Source: Planctomycetota bacterium | Lineage (GTDB): Bacteria > Planctomycetota > Planctomycetia > Pirellulales > Pirellulaceae | Direction: 5' to 3' | Length of the DNA: 64,000 nt | Assembly: GCA_963204915.1 (NCBI GenBank) | Contig: CAUJHS010000106.1 | Span: 99,506 to 163,505, forward strand | Shown: positions 1 through 11,389 of the stretch, one piece after another | How the letters are laid out: each line of letters begins with the position of its first letter | Numbering within the stretch: the stretch's first letter is position 1 | The notes under the pieces: model-generated | Database searches by the model: none | The model's input: the letters and a program-made list of their open reading frames with translations, nothing else | What the model was told of the DNA's origin: nothing | Program-made: the position numbers and the translations under genes

Positions 1-1
1 C

Positions 2-1690
2 TTTTTGACGGATGACGCGGATTCTCCGCCGCCGCGGTATTTGATCGAGCGGCTATTGCTCGATGCCGGCGGATACCTTGATCGCGCTAAACTGCATGAG
101 TTCCAACATGATGATTTACCGGCGAAACTCGCCGACGCGCGCCGCCGACTGGCCGAAGCGGGAAGTCCCGTTCCGGCGGTCGAGGCGATGGCCCGTTATC
201 AGTGGGTAGGTCACGTGTTGCAGGGGGTTGTGTCGCATGACGCGGAACGCAAAATCACCTGTACCGACCGCATCGACCGCGTGTTGACGCACAAAGTGTG
301 GGGGACGGTCGTCTTTCTGATCTTGATGGCGCTGATGTTTCAGTCGGTGTTTTACGTGGCTGAACCGGCGTCGTTCGCCATCGAATGGCTCAATGGACGC
401 CTGGCCGGTTTGGTCGATGCGGTGCTAGCGGAAGGCGCCTTGCACTCGCTGCTGATTAACGGCGTGATCGGCGGCGTGGGGGGTGTGCTGGAGTTTCTGC
501 CACAAATCTTCACTCTGTTCTTCTTTATCGCCGTACTCGAAGATTGCGGCTATATGGCGCGGGCCGCGTACTTAATGGATAAGTTAATGTCGCGCGTGGG
601 ACTCAGCGGCAAGTCGTTTATTCCGCTGCTTTCTTCATTTGCCTGCGCTATTCCAGGCATCATGGCCACGCGCGTGATCGAGAATCCGCGCGATCGGCTA
701 ACCACGATTCTGGTGGCGCCGCTTATGAGTTGTAGCGCGCGCATGCCCGTTTACGCCCTGCTCATTGCGGCGTTCATTCCCAATATGCTGTTGGGGGTGC
801 GAGTTGCGATACCTTCGCAGTGGCCGCTATTGCCCGATACTTTGCCCCTCGGCATTGGGCTGCAAGGACTAACGTTGTTCGCCATGTACGCCATCGGCGT
901 ATTGGCCGCGGTTCTGGTGGCTCTCACGTTGAAAAGCACCTTGCTTCGCGGCCCCACACCGCCCTTTGTCATGGAGTTGCCGACGTACAAGTGGCCTTCG
1001 CCAGGCGGGGTGTTATTCCGCATGTTTGAACGCGGCTGGGCGTTTGTGCGACGCGCCGGCACGTTGATTCTGGCCGTGGCGATTGTGATCTGGGCGGCCA
1101 CGTATTACCCGCGCGACCCCTCAAAGCTCGACCCTGCGTTATTTGAACGGCAAGCCGCGCTCGAGACGGCGCTTTCCCAAAGCGTGGCGCCGGAGGATGA
1201 CGCGAATCGCGCGGCGCTCCAAGCCGAACTGGACGACGTGAATACGGAGATCGAAGGTGAGTTTGTGCGCACAAGCTACTTGGGACGCGCCGGTCACTTC
1301 ATCGAACCTGCGGTTCGACCCCTGGGGTGGGACTGGCGCATCGGTTGTGCGGTAATTGCGTCATTCCCCGCGCGAGAGGTCGTCATCGCCACACTCGGCG
1401 TGATTTATAAACTCGGGGCGGATGAAGCGAGTGAAGAGTCGGAAACCCTCCGCGAGACGCTGCAAGACGCAACGTGGGAGGGAACCGACCGGCCCGTGTT
1501 CAATATCCCGGTAGCGCTCTCGCTTATGGTGTTCTTCTCGCTGTGTGCGCAGTGCGCGGCGACCCTGGCCGTAATGAAGCGAGAAACTAACAGTTGGCGG
1601 TGGCCCGCGTTTACGTTTTTTTATATGACGACGCTGGCATACTTGGGCGCGTTGACGACGTATCAAATCGGCATTCGCTTGATGTCGTGA
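2..1690 (+). CDS. feoB: FeoB ferrous iron transporter, C-terminal part (5' end outside window)
   Basis: This is the membrane part of FeoB, which carries Fe(II) across the inner membrane using an N-terminal GTPase. The reading frame is open to the window edge, so the G domain lies upstream and is not seen. Visible are the end of the spacer region, about eight hydrophobic segments, and two Gate-type stretches. The first is around nt 540-690 (DCGYMARAAYLMDK, then a Cys in SFACAIPG); the second is near the C-terminus (SLCAQCAATLAVMKRET). The Gate-associated motif APLMSCSARMPVY is intact. A charged, probably coiled insertion of about 60 residues lies at nt 1110-1270. A small FeoB-associated gene follows 32 bp downstream, as in many feo operons. 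Confidence 0.95.
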   Translation, partial: FLTDDADSPPPRYLIERLLLDAGGYLDRAKLHEFQHDDLPAKLADARRRLAEAGSPVPAVEAMARYQWVGHVLQGVVSHDAERKITCTDRIDRVLTHKVWGTVVFLILMALMFQSVFYVAEPASFAIEWLNGRLAGLVDAVLAEGALHSLLINGVIGGVGGVLEFLPQIFTLFFFIAVLEDCGYMARAAYLMDKLMSRVGLSGKSFIPLLSSFACAIPGIMATRVIENPRDRLTTILVAPLMSCSARMPVYALLIAAFIPNMLLGVRVAIPSQWPLLPDTLPLGIGLQGLTLFAMYAIGVLAAVLVALTLKSTLLRGPTPPFVMELPTYKWPSPGGVLFRMFERGWAFVRRAGTLILAVAIVIWAATYYPRDPSKLDPALFERQAALETALSQSVAPEDDANRAALQAELDDVNTEIEGEFVRTSYLGRAGHFIEPAVRPLGWDWRIGCAVIASFPAREVVIATLGVIYKLGADEASEESETLRETLQDATWEGTDRPVFNIPVALSLMVFFSLCAQCAATLAVMKRETNSWRWPAFTFFYMTTLAYLGALTTYQIGIRLMS

Positions 1691-1722
1691 ACGCGAACCG
1701 CGGCATGTTTTGGAGAGCAACG

Positions 1723-1929
1723 ATGTTGAACGACGCGCAAAGTGTCATCGCTGCAACACTTGTGGTTGGCTCGATCGCCTATCTCGCCTGGTGCGTGGCG
1801 AATCATTGGCGCGGTCGGAAGACCTCCGGCTGTGGCGCCTCGTGCCAGGGTTGCGCTTCGGGCGCTCAGGATGCAACCCCGGTTGTGCAGATATCCCGCG
1901 CGCCGCCGCATCGCCGCGCGTCGTCCTAG
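1723..1929 (+). CDS. FeoB-associated Cys-rich small membrane protein
   Basis: A 68-aa protein with one N-terminal transmembrane helix (VIAATLVVGSIAYLAWCV), a basic stretch, then CGASCQGC. This is the pattern of the small FeoB-associated Cys-rich proteins found directly after feoB in many bacteria. The role is unproven; involvement in iron uptake is inferred from position. The ATG at 1723 is preferred because GGAGAG sits 5 bp upstream; an ATG at 1705 is an alternative. The gene is 32 bp from feoB and is probably co-transcribed. Confidence 0.75.
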   Translation: MLNDAQSVIAATLVVGSIAYLAWCVANHWRGRKTSGCGASCQGCASGAQDATPVVQISRAPPHRRASS

Positions 1930-1935
1930 AAACGT

Positions 1936-2916
1936 TTACTCGATGGTGGCGGTGGCCTTGCACACGGCTTCGGTCCCGCCGCCCAGGTCGGTCTTGATGG
2001 TAATCGTTTCGACGATCTTGCCGCTACTGGCGCCCGCGGTGAACGTGATGGGTACGAGGTGCATCTCTTTAGCCTCGTCCGAGAGTTGGCATTGGAAAGA
2101 TCCATCGGGGCAATCGACTTTCAGAATTCGAAACGGTTGATTGCCGCGCACCACCAGTTGCTTCGTGACGGACTGCCCCGGCGTGAGGACTCCCAAAACC
2201 AGCGAGCCCGGGCTGACGTTTAAAGCCGTCGTTACGCGACCTTCGACCGCAAGCGGAATCGTCGTCATATTGCGGTCGTTGGTGATCACCGTCAACTGTT
2301 CGAGAATATATCCGCTCGGCGTTTGCTCATTCAAACGCACGAGCATCGTGTAGGCGACGCGGCCGCCCCCACGTTCTTTCTCATTCAACTCCACTTCGAA
2401 GTGGGGATTTGCGCAACGCACATCCACAATGCGCCAGTCGTCGCGCCCGGCGTAATTGACATCCACCTTGGTTTCCGCACGTTGTCCTTGCGCCACCGAG
2501 CCAAACTGGACGACGCCCGGCGAGAAGACCACATCGCGGCGAATATACGCCGATATATGCAGTTGCACTTCCGCAGGGAACGGCTGGTCGATAGTGACGG
2601 TCAACGTGGCGGTTTTGTGGCCATTGAACGATCGTGTGTTCAATGAGGCCAGAATCTCCGCTTTTTCCCACGTTTTGAGCGTGTCTTTGGTGACAATGGG
2701 GGTCGTACAGCCGCAACTGGAGCGAACCCCCGTGATGTGAATGGGCTCCTGATAGCAGTTGACCAATTCAAACGCGAATTCGGCTTTGGCGCCCCGGGCG
2801 ACGGAGCCAAAGTCATGATTCGTCGTCTTGAAGAGTTTTTGCGCCCAATCCTGGGAACGTCCGTCCGCAGCAATCCCTGCTACGAGCATGAACGCGACAA
2901 CAACGATGCGCGCCAC
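1936..2916 (-). CDS. Secreted DUF1573-containing protein
   Basis: A 326-aa protein with a signal-peptide-like N-terminus (hydrophobic VVVAFMLVAGIAA) followed by a DUF1573 domain. The hallmark SSCGCTTP motif follows a HDFGSVARG strand typical of these immunoglobulin-like domains. Two further beta-rich Ig-like repeats follow. Members are abundant in planctomycetes and Bacteroidota and are presumed envelope proteins of unknown function. The GTG at 2916 is chosen because a purine-rich AAGGGGAGAG lies just upstream and because the signal peptide then starts directly. It is convergent with the feo genes, with only 6 bp between the stops. Confidence 0.85.
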   Translation of the reverse strand: MARIVVVAFMLVAGIAADGRSQDWAQKLFKTTNHDFGSVARGAKAEFAFELVNCYQEPIHITGVRSSCGCTTPIVTKDTLKTWEKAEILASLNTRSFNGHKTATLTVTIDQPFPAEVQLHISAYIRRDVVFSPGVVQFGSVAQGQRAETKVDVNYAGRDDWRIVDVRCANPHFEVELNEKERGGGRVAYTMLVRLNEQTPSGYILEQLTVITNDRNMTTIPLAVEGRVTTALNVSPGSLVLGVLTPGQSVTKQLVVRGNQPFRILKVDCPDGSFQCQLSDEAKEMHLVPITFTAGASSGKIVETITIKTDLGGGTEAVCKATATIE

Positions 2917-3344
2917 CGGTCTCTCCCCTTCTCGTAGGCCGTACACTGGAGTTCCTGCGCGTGCGAAACAGCGCTTGTTCTATTTTTCGGCTATCGGTGA
3001 TCTGGAGAAAAGACTTTTTTGGAAAAGACTTCCTAGATGCCCGGGTTTACCTAATTGCGGCAATAAATGCAACGCTCCCATTTCTCCAGGGACACACAGC
3101 GTCATCGCCGATTACGCGCTCTTTGGACCGTGGGTGCTTTTGCAAACTGCGGCCACGCTGGCCGGGTGATTTCCCACGGTTCGCCTGATCGATTGAGCAA
3201 GAGCCGCACGCCGGCGCATGGCGGGTAAGACAAATGGACCCGCGACCGCCCCTTGGCGCGTCTTTTCAACGTCACCTACGAACCAACCCGCAATTTCACT
3301 AGAATCGGGTCGATGCCTTCCTACCTATCACCCTGCAGAACTTC
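2917..3344. other. Intergenic region between divergent DUF1573 gene and metG
   Basis: About 430 bp with no open frame I would call a gene. It should hold the promoters of the two divergent neighbours, but I see no clear -35/-10 pair, riboswitch or terminator. Confidence 0.5.
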
Positions 3345-5375
<2,031 letters not shown>

Positions 5376-5431
5376 GCGACCTCTCGCACGTCGCGCTCGA
5401 AGTTGATGATCACGTCCCTTGTGCGCTTGCC

Positions 5432-6211
5432 ATGTTAGCTCGTCTTGCCAATCGACTGATCCTTGGCCCGACTTGTGACGCGATCGACACAAACGGAAAA
5501 ACGCGCCGCTTGGTTCACTTTGCCAGCGGCTCGCTCGAGTTGTGGAGTCCTCGCCCGTGCGAGCACCCGCCGGGAGAAGCTCAGGTGTACATTTTGAAGT
5601 TCGGCGGGACTCACAGCCGCGCCGAACGCGCCACCGAGCATCCGGCCGAGGCGTGGAGCGACCTGACTTCCGAGGTCTGGGCGGTAAACCCGCCGGGCTA
5701 TGGCGGAAGTCCCGGAATGGCGACCTTGCGCGGCATGGCCGCCATGGCGGACGCGGCTTACGCCGATATCGCCTCACGCGCTGGGGATCGACCGATTGTC
5801 GTCACAGGCAATAGCCTTGGCGCGTGTTACGCGCTCTATGTTGCGGCGCGGCGCCGCGTGAACGGCATGATCTTGCGCAACCCGCCGCCGCTGCGCTCGA
5901 TGATTGTGCGCCGACATGGATGGTGGAACGGCTATCTGGGCGCGGCGCTCATCGCCTGGAATGTGCCGCGCGAACTGGACGGCGTGAGCAACGCGGCGCG
6001 CTGCTCGGCTCCAGCGGTGATGATGGCGTCGCTGCGCGACCGGGTCGTGCCCGTGCGATTCCAGCGAGACATCCATCGCGCCTATGCTGGTGAAAAGCAG
6101 ATTCTGGAGCTGCCTGAGGCCGATCACGCCGACCCGCTGAATGAGAAAGAAATGGCGCAGTACGCCCAAATGCTGCACTGGCTGCGCCGTAAGCTTTCGC
6201 CCAGTTGTTGA
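5432..6211 (+). CDS. Alpha/beta hydrolase
   Basis: A 259-aa single-domain alpha/beta hydrolase. The oxyanion-loop-like NPPGYGGS and the nucleophile elbow GNSLGA (Ser) are clear. A late Asp (SLRDRVVPV) and His (EADHADP) complete a plausible catalytic triad. There is no signal peptide, so it is likely cytoplasmic. The substrate cannot be predicted; the family includes esterases and peptidases. It lies 56 bp after metG on the same strand but is functionally unrelated. Confidence 0.85.
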   Translation: MLARLANRLILGPTCDAIDTNGKTRRLVHFASGSLELWSPRPCEHPPGEAQVYILKFGGTHSRAERATEHPAEAWSDLTSEVWAVNPPGYGGSPGMATLRGMAAMADAAYADIASRAGDRPIVVTGNSLGACYALYVAARRRVNGMILRNPPPLRSMIVRRHGWWNGYLGAALIAWNVPRELDGVSNAARCSAPAVMMASLRDRVVPVRFQRDIHRAYAGEKQILELPEADHADPLNEKEMAQYAQMLHWLRRKLSPSC

Positions 6212-6244
6212 AGTTGCAGAGTCGGTCGCCGCCAAATGCGGCGA

Positions 6245-6694
6245 TTACTTCGCCGGGCGCTGCTGCTCCTCCATTTCTTGAATGTAGCGCCGCAGCCGTT
6301 CGTTCTCATCTTGCACGTCTTTGAATTTGAACATGTTCTCGACGCGCTTGACCAACTCCACCTTGTTTACCGGTTTGGAAAGAAAATCGTCCGTACGCGC
6401 CTCAACAGCCCGCTCAATATCGCCAAGTTCGTTCAACGCGGTGACCATCAAAACCATGATGCTTCGCGTCGCCGCATTTTCTTTGATCTTTTTGCACACC
6501 TCGAACCCGCTCAACTTGGGCATCATCACGTCGAGCAGGATCAGATCGGGTTCGAACGATGCGACTTTATCGAGCGTATCTTGTCCATCGACGGCGAATT
6601 CAAGCTCGCAGTCTAAATGAGCCAGATACGCTTCCAGCAATTCAGCGTTTGCCTGGTTGTCGTCGGCGATCAAGATACGATAAGAACGAGACAT
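6245..6694 (-). CDS. Response regulator, receiver domain with C-terminal coiled coil
   Basis: A 149-aa single-receiver protein. It has the acidic pair D11/D12, phospho-acceptor D55 (LILLDVMMP), T85 and K107, so phosphorylation should work. The receiver ends around residue 120 and is followed by a short charged helix (DENERLRRYIQEMEEQQ), probably a coiled coil, with no DNA-binding output domain. It most resembles PleD/CheY-like stand-alone receivers. No cognate histidine kinase lies nearby. Confidence 0.9.
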   Translation of the reverse strand: MSRSYRILIADDNQANAELLEAYLAHLDCELEFAVDGQDTLDKVASFEPDLILLDVMMPKLSGFEVCKKIKENAATRSIMVLMVTALNELGDIERAVEARTDDFLSKPVNKVELVKRVENMFKFKDVQDENERLRRYIQEMEEQQRPAK

Positions 6695-6786
6695 TCCGGC
6701 GCTTTCGCAAGATAAAGATTCCTACAGCCTCAATGATCGGGATTATACGAAACAAGCCTCGACCTGAGAATGCGTCGGAACGACGG

Positions 6787-7731
6787 CTACTCGGCGAACT
6801 CCCGTTCGGTGCGCGTGATACGGCGTTTCAGGTTCTCACGACCGATGTACAAACCCGCGCGGGGATGCTCTTTTTGTAAGTCTTCGTACTCGCGGTAAAT
6901 GGCGGCTACGCGGTCGCGGTGAAACGGATGCGTCCGCAAAAACAGCGGGATTCTGCCGCCGTCGGCCTCGCCTTCTCGTTCGTGCATGGCAAGCAGCAAG
7001 CGAGCCATCTCGCGCGAATCGTACCCGGCGTGGTAAGCCCACGTTGCGCCGTCGCGGTCGGCATCGGCTTCATCCTCGGGCCGAAAGGGTTTTGCGAACG
7101 TTTGCATTAACAACGAAGCCGACTGCATGAACTGTTGCGGCGAGAAGCCTTGTTGGCCTGAGAACGTCTCTTGCGCCAGCTTGGTTTGCTTGAGCGCCAG
7201 CAATTGATGGCCGTGGTCCAAGTGAGAGAGTTCGTGCCCGACGACGCCCGCGACCGCTGCTTCACTTTCAGCGAAATCGAGTAGCCCTTGAAAGAAAATC
7301 AAAGTGCCGCCGGGGAATGAGCGAGCATCGATCCGCGGCGCATCAGCCACATAGACTTTAATCTGGCGATAACGTGCTGCGTTGCGCATATGCGGTTGCA
7401 AGACTGCGACCAAACGCTGCAAATATTCAACGTTCTTTCCGCGTTCCGCGACTTTGACGCCTTGGCGTTTTAGTTCGCGCAAAAACTGTTCCGCGGCGGC
7501 GTCTCCAGCCTTTTGTTCTTGCGCGATCGGAATTTCGATCGCTCGTAACTGCTGGCGGTCTTCGTCGCTGACAGGTCCAAGGAAGTTGGGTACGAAGTTT
7601 TGCGGATCGAACATCGGAATCGCCGGCGCCCTGTCTTGGCCCCGAGCGCTGGCCGCAGGAAACATCGCAATCCACAGAACGACGGCAAGCGGCGCACGTT
7701 GGCGCCAATTCAGCACGTGAAACTCACCCAT
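6787..7731 (-). CDS. Secreted M48-family metallopeptidase
   Basis: A 314-aa protein with a signal-peptide-like N-terminus (APLAVVLWIAMFPAASARG) and the zinc-protease motif HELSH in VVGHELSHLDHGHQ. A downstream Glu-rich segment (RPEDEADADRDGATWAYHAGYD) supplies the third zinc ligand, as in M48 enzymes of the BepA/LoiP type. It probably acts outside the cytoplasmic membrane on envelope proteins. The ATG at 7731 is chosen over a GTG 9 bp upstream because GGAG lies 8 bp before it. Confidence 0.9.
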   Translation of the reverse strand: MGEFHVLNWRQRAPLAVVLWIAMFPAASARGQDRAPAIPMFDPQNFVPNFLGPVSDEDRQQLRAIEIPIAQEQKAGDAAAEQFLRELKRQGVKVAERGKNVEYLQRLVAVLQPHMRNAARYRQIKVYVADAPRIDARSFPGGTLIFFQGLLDFAESEAAVAGVVGHELSHLDHGHQLLALKQTKLAQETFSGQQGFSPQQFMQSASLLMQTFAKPFRPEDEADADRDGATWAYHAGYDSREMARLLLAMHEREGEADGGRIPLFLRTHPFHRDRVAAIYREYEDLQKEHPRAGLYIGRENLKRRITRTEREFAE

Positions 7732-7751
7732 GCAATGCACTCCGCACGCCG

Positions 7752-8183
7752 TCAGGAGGATCGGTCCGAAATACGGTAATCGGCAATCGCGGCGAGAAGC
7801 GGATCAACCGTTTGTATTTGAATCTGATGGGGCGGATTCCACGTCACCCAGCGATGCCCCTCATGCTCGGTTGTTTTGATGTCGACGGGGTGCAGCAACC
7901 GCGCGAGGAAGAATACAACGGTCTTCTCGACGATTTGCCCGCCCCGGCGGCGCAATCGCACAGGATATTGAATGGTAAACCGGAACTTGGGGTCGATTTC
8001 GACGTCAGCGGCCTGGATGCCGGTTTCTTCGTACAGCTCGCGCAGCGCGCATTCCAACTCTGTTTCGCCGTCTTCGACATGGCCCTTGGGCAAATCCAGT
8101 CGGTGGGGATGCTCCATCAACAGGAACGACTCGACCGGGCTCGCTCGAAACACCACGACGCCGCACGATTTGACTTCTTCCAT
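7752..8183 (-). CDS. Nudix hydrolase
   Basis: A 143-aa protein with a complete Nudix box: GHVEDGETELECALRELYEE followed by TGI. It hydrolyses a nucleoside diphosphate linked to another group; the layout (VVVFR... LPKGHVEDGE) resembles diadenosine polyphosphate hydrolases, but the substrate is not established. The ATG at 8183 is the natural start, because upstream in-frame codons overlap the neighbouring gene. It sits 20 bp upstream of the M48 peptidase gene in the same direction. Confidence 0.9.
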   Translation of the reverse strand: MEEVKSCGVVVFRASPVESFLLMEHPHRLDLPKGHVEDGETELECALRELYEETGIQAADVEIDPKFRFTIQYPVRLRRRGGQIVEKTVVFFLARLLHPVDIKTTEHEGHRWVTWNPPHQIQIQTVDPLLAAIADYRISDRSS

Positions 8184-8250
8184 ATACAACCGTCGCCAAG
8201 GCTCGGCTATTTCGGGTATGGCCTCGGGCTCACCACGGTAGGAGGCCGTC

Positions 8251-9312
8251 CTACTCTTGAGGCAACGTGAAATCGGCAATGAACAACTGACTTTCACGGT
8301 CTTCGGTGCGAGTGCTCGTCCACATCAGTCGCTTGCCGTCGGGCGAAAACACGGGCAGCACATCGGCCGATACGGAATCGGTTATCCGAATCGGTTGTCC
8401 TGTGTGAAACTTGCCGTCCTTCACTTCATATCGGACCATCCACAGATCGTAATTTGGACGCGCGTTGGGGTCGGAGTGATCGGCGCCGGACCAAATCAAA
8501 TACGGTTGGGTCGGATGCCAATACGGCCCCCAATTAACGCCTTCGTTGTCGGTCAGTGCTTGTTCGTGTTTTCCGTCCACGCCAATCACGTAGATTTGCA
8601 GGTAGCTTTCCTTTTTGCGATCGCTCCGGAAAACGACCCATTGGTTATCGGGCGAGATGAACGGCCCGCCGTCGTAACCGGTCGCATTGGTCAGTTGGCG
8701 CACGTTGCCGCCGTCGGCGTCCATTACGTAGATATCGGGATCGCCATCGCGATCGCTACAAAACGCAATCATTCGACCGTCAGGCGACCAGGCCCCCTCG
8801 GCATCGTAACCTTTCGCTTGGGTCAACCGGCGCAGGAAGTCGCCGTTCGGCTTGGCTTCGAAAATATCCATGTGAGGATCAAAGTCCCATGAATAGCGCC
8901 GGCGAACGCCCGACTTGCGGTCCTCTTCTTGTTGACGAATCGCCTGAGCTTCCGTTTCTGCCAGGTTGGGGTCCAAATGGCTGGATGCGAACAAAATTCG
9001 CTTGCCATCTGGCGAGAAGTACGCGCATGTGGTCCGGCCCTGCCCTGTACTTACGCGAATCGGTTCACCGCCCTCCAACTCCTGCCGGTAGATTTGGTAA
9101 AACGGATATTCGCGCGGCACGGCCTGATAGATGATGGCTTGTCCCTCGGGTGAGAAGTAGCCTTCGCCCGCTTTGACAAACCCGCGTGTCACTTGACGAA
9201 CATTCGACAGATACTTTGATTCGAGCGGCGAAAGCGATACTTCCTGGGCATGTAGATTCCCCGGAAGCACGACTACGGCAAAAACGAGTAAAGCGCGAAT
9301 CAGTCCAATCAC
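8251..9312 (-). CDS. Periplasmic TolB-like/PD40 beta-propeller protein
   Basis: A 353-aa protein with an N-terminal signal peptide (GLIRALLVFAVVVLPGNLHAQ) and repeated PD40 blades, for example GYFSPEGQAIIYQ, CAYFSPDGKRILFAS, GAWSPDGRMIAFCS and PVFSPDGKRLMWTS. This is the TolB/DPP-like propeller fold. Propellers of this type usually bind proteins, and there is no peptidase domain. The GTG at 9312 is fixed by GGGAGGT 6 bp upstream. Confidence 0.88.
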   Translation of the reverse strand: MIGLIRALLVFAVVVLPGNLHAQEVSLSPLESKYLSNVRQVTRGFVKAGEGYFSPEGQAIIYQAVPREYPFYQIYRQELEGGEPIRVSTGQGRTTCAYFSPDGKRILFASSHLDPNLAETEAQAIRQQEEDRKSGVRRRYSWDFDPHMDIFEAKPNGDFLRRLTQAKGYDAEGAWSPDGRMIAFCSDRDGDPDIYVMDADGGNVRQLTNATGYDGGPFISPDNQWVVFRSDRKKESYLQIYVIGVDGKHEQALTDNEGVNWGPYWHPTQPYLIWSGADHSDPNARPNYDLWMVRYEVKDGKFHTGQPIRITDSVSADVLPVFSPDGKRLMWTSTRTEDRESQLFIADFTLPQE

Positions 9313-9498
9313 GTGTGAACCTCCCAAAGCATTACGCCCCGTAAACTATCTAAGCTTGTGCAAGGCGCCCCACCTGTCGAAACCTCCAGCCGATCCAAGG
9401 CGTCAAGGTGAGGCGGTTTTCCGGCGCCGGAAGAGTCGTTAGGTTTCAGGGGCGCCAAAATTCAACAAAATTGCGTTGCTGCTGGCCTATTATACGTC

Positions 9499-10053
9499 AT
9501 GAAAATCTATACCAAAACTGGCGACTCGGGCGAAACAGGTTTGTTCGCCGGACCCCGCGTTCGCAAGCATCATCCCCGGATTGAGGCTTACGGCAACGTG
9601 GACGAATTAAACTCGGTGTTAGGCGTTGTACGGGCCGAACGAGCTCCGGCGGAGATCGACGCTGTGCTTGGTCAAATTCAGCATGATTTATTTACGCTCG
9701 GCGCCGAATTGGCATCGCCCGACCCCGAGAAACAAAGCGTCTCGCTGCTGGGCGCTCGGCATATCGAGTTGCTCGAACAAGCGATCGACCATTACGAAGC
9801 GGGCCTGCCGCCGCTGCGTGAGTTTATCCTGCCCGGCGGAACGCGCGTTGCCGCAGGGCTTCACCTTGCCCGTACGGTGTGCCGTCGAGCCGAACGCGGC
9901 GTGGTGGCGCTGGCCGACGCGGAAGGCGCCCTCGTGCGGCCAACGCCCATTCAGTATCTCAACCGGCTGAGCGATTTGTTGTTTGTTCTCGCACGCGCCG
10001 CGAACGCTGCCGGGGGATGTTCAGACATCGCCTGGCGAAAGGAAACTTCGTGA
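9499..10053 (+). CDS. Cob(I)alamin adenosyltransferase, PduO type
   Basis: A 184-aa cytosolic enzyme that transfers adenosyl from ATP to cob(I)alamin to make adenosylcobalamin. The N-terminal signature KIYTKTGDSGETGLFAG, the YGNVDELNS motif and the conserved RAER segments are all present (VCRRAERGV, then LNRLSDLLFVLAR). Length is normal for PduO/MMAB enzymes. Its stop overlaps the GTG of birA by 4 bp, so the two are translationally coupled. Confidence 0.95.
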   Translation: MKIYTKTGDSGETGLFAGPRVRKHHPRIEAYGNVDELNSVLGVVRAERAPAEIDAVLGQIQHDLFTLGAELASPDPEKQSVSLLGARHIELLEQAIDHYEAGLPPLREFILPGGTRVAAGLHLARTVCRRAERGVVALADAEGALVRPTPIQYLNRLSDLLFVLARAANAAGGCSDIAWRKETS

Positions 10054-10826
10054 CGACAATTGATTTGGACCCACTGCAGCGCGAACCGTTTCTGGCTCGC
10101 GTTGAGTTTCGTGAGGAAACATCGTCCACCAACACCTTGGCGCAGGAGTTGTCGGAAAGCGACGAGGGGCCTTATCCACTGCTCGTTGTCGCCGAGCGGC
10201 AGACCGCGGGTCGCGGGCGCGGCGCCAATCGCTGGTGGTCGGACGAAGGCGCTCTCACGTTCTCACTCGTGCTGGATGCTGCGGCAACGGGTTTGCCGCT
10301 GGCGCAACGCCCCCTGGCTTCGCTGGCGGCAGGGTTGGCCGTGTGCGAAGCTCTGCGGGACTTCGCGCCCGATCAACGTCTGGGGGTGAAATGGCCCAAC
10401 GACGTCCATCTGAACGAACGAAAAGTGTGCGGCATCTTGGTTGAATCGGCGCGGCGCGGCGACCGGCTGATCGTGGGCGTCGGAATTAACGTCAACAACT
10501 CGTTGGCCGCCGCGCCCCCGGACGTTGCCGAACGCGCCGTGTCGTTATGCGACGCGACACGCGTTTGGTGGCCGCTGGGCGATGTCCTTGCGCGGGTCGT
10601 TCGGGGAATTTACAATGAATGCACGTCATTGCAATCGAACTCCGGAGAGTTTATCGCTCGGCTCCGATCGCAGTGCGTCTTGACGGGGAGAAGCGTGATC
10701 ATCGACACCGGCCAAGGTTTGGCGGCCGGCATGTGCCGTGGCATTGCCGACGACGGGGCGCTCCTGGTGGAAAATTCATCCGGCGTGCGTCGCATTTACG
10801 CGGGTGTGGTTACGAAGATTGACTAA
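10050..10826 (+). CDS. birA: Biotin--[acetyl-CoA-carboxylase] ligase
   Basis: A 258-aa group I biotin protein ligase that attaches biotin to the acetyl-CoA carboxylase carrier. Visible are the substrate-binding TSSTNT, the biotinyl-AMP loop QTAGRGRGANRW, KWPNDVH and the GVGINVNN motif. The N-terminal DNA-binding domain of E. coli BirA is absent, so it is not expected to act as a repressor. The start is the GTG overlapping the previous stop (GTGA), with AAAGGA a few bases upstream. Confidence 0.95.
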   Translation: MTTIDLDPLQREPFLARVEFREETSSTNTLAQELSESDEGPYPLLVVAERQTAGRGRGANRWWSDEGALTFSLVLDAAATGLPLAQRPLASLAAGLAVCEALRDFAPDQRLGVKWPNDVHLNERKVCGILVESARRGDRLIVGVGINVNNSLAAAPPDVAERAVSLCDATRVWWPLGDVLARVVRGIYNECTSLQSNSGEFIARLRSQCVLTGRSVIIDTGQGLAAGMCRGIADDGALLVENSSGVRRIYAGVVTKID

Positions 10827-10915
10827 AGCAGAGAACGCTTCTTGCAGGCGTGTAGGTTCTTGAGATAGAGTTTTTTTCGCACGCGATGATTCACTTACCA
10901 CTTGGGAGACACCCC

Positions 10916-11332
10916 ATGCGCGCGACGATGTACCTTTTGGGCCTGACGGCTTTGTTATTCACGCCAGGCCTGTTTGCCGACGAATCGGCGACCAAGCCGA
11001 CGCGATTTTTTGAACAACGCATTTACATCACGCATCCTGGCAAGCTCGACGCTTTGCATCAACGTTTTCGCGATCACACGAATCGGCTTTTTCAGAAACA
11101 CGGCATGGAGCTGATTGCCTACTGGACTCCAGTTGAAGGTGAGGATGCCTCGAACACGTTGATTTATGTGTTGGCGTATCCCGACCGGGAGTCGCGCGAC
11201 AAATCCTGGAAAGCGTTTCTGGATGATCCCGAATGGAAAAAGGCCTACGAGGAATCGCACAAAGCAGGGCCGATTGTCATGAAGGTCGAGTCGAAATTCC
11301 TCACGCCAACCGATTACTCGCCCATCAAGTAA
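10916..11332 (+). CDS. Secreted NIPSNAP-family protein
   Basis: A 138-aa protein with an N-terminal signal peptide (MYLLGLTALLFTPGLFA) and a NIPSNAP-like dimeric alpha-beta barrel domain: FFEQRIYITHPGKLDALHQRF, the IAYW strand, and the AYPDRESRDKSWKAFLDDPEWKKA helix. Secreted NIPSNAP proteins of unknown function are common in planctomycetes. The ATG at 10916 follows GGGAGA at a good distance. Confidence 0.88.
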   Translation: MRATMYLLGLTALLFTPGLFADESATKPTRFFEQRIYITHPGKLDALHQRFRDHTNRLFQKHGMELIAYWTPVEGEDASNTLIYVLAYPDRESRDKSWKAFLDDPEWKKAYEESHKAGPIVMKVESKFLTPTDYSPIK

Positions 11333-11389
11333 AGGCGCGCATGGCCAAGATGTTGGCTACGGCGAACGTTTCGCTTTGCGCGGCGGTTC

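Noticed and set aside
2947..3344. Riboswitch or T-box before metG
   Set aside because: I could not find a T-box core, SAM-type helix set or terminator-antiterminator pair in this interval.
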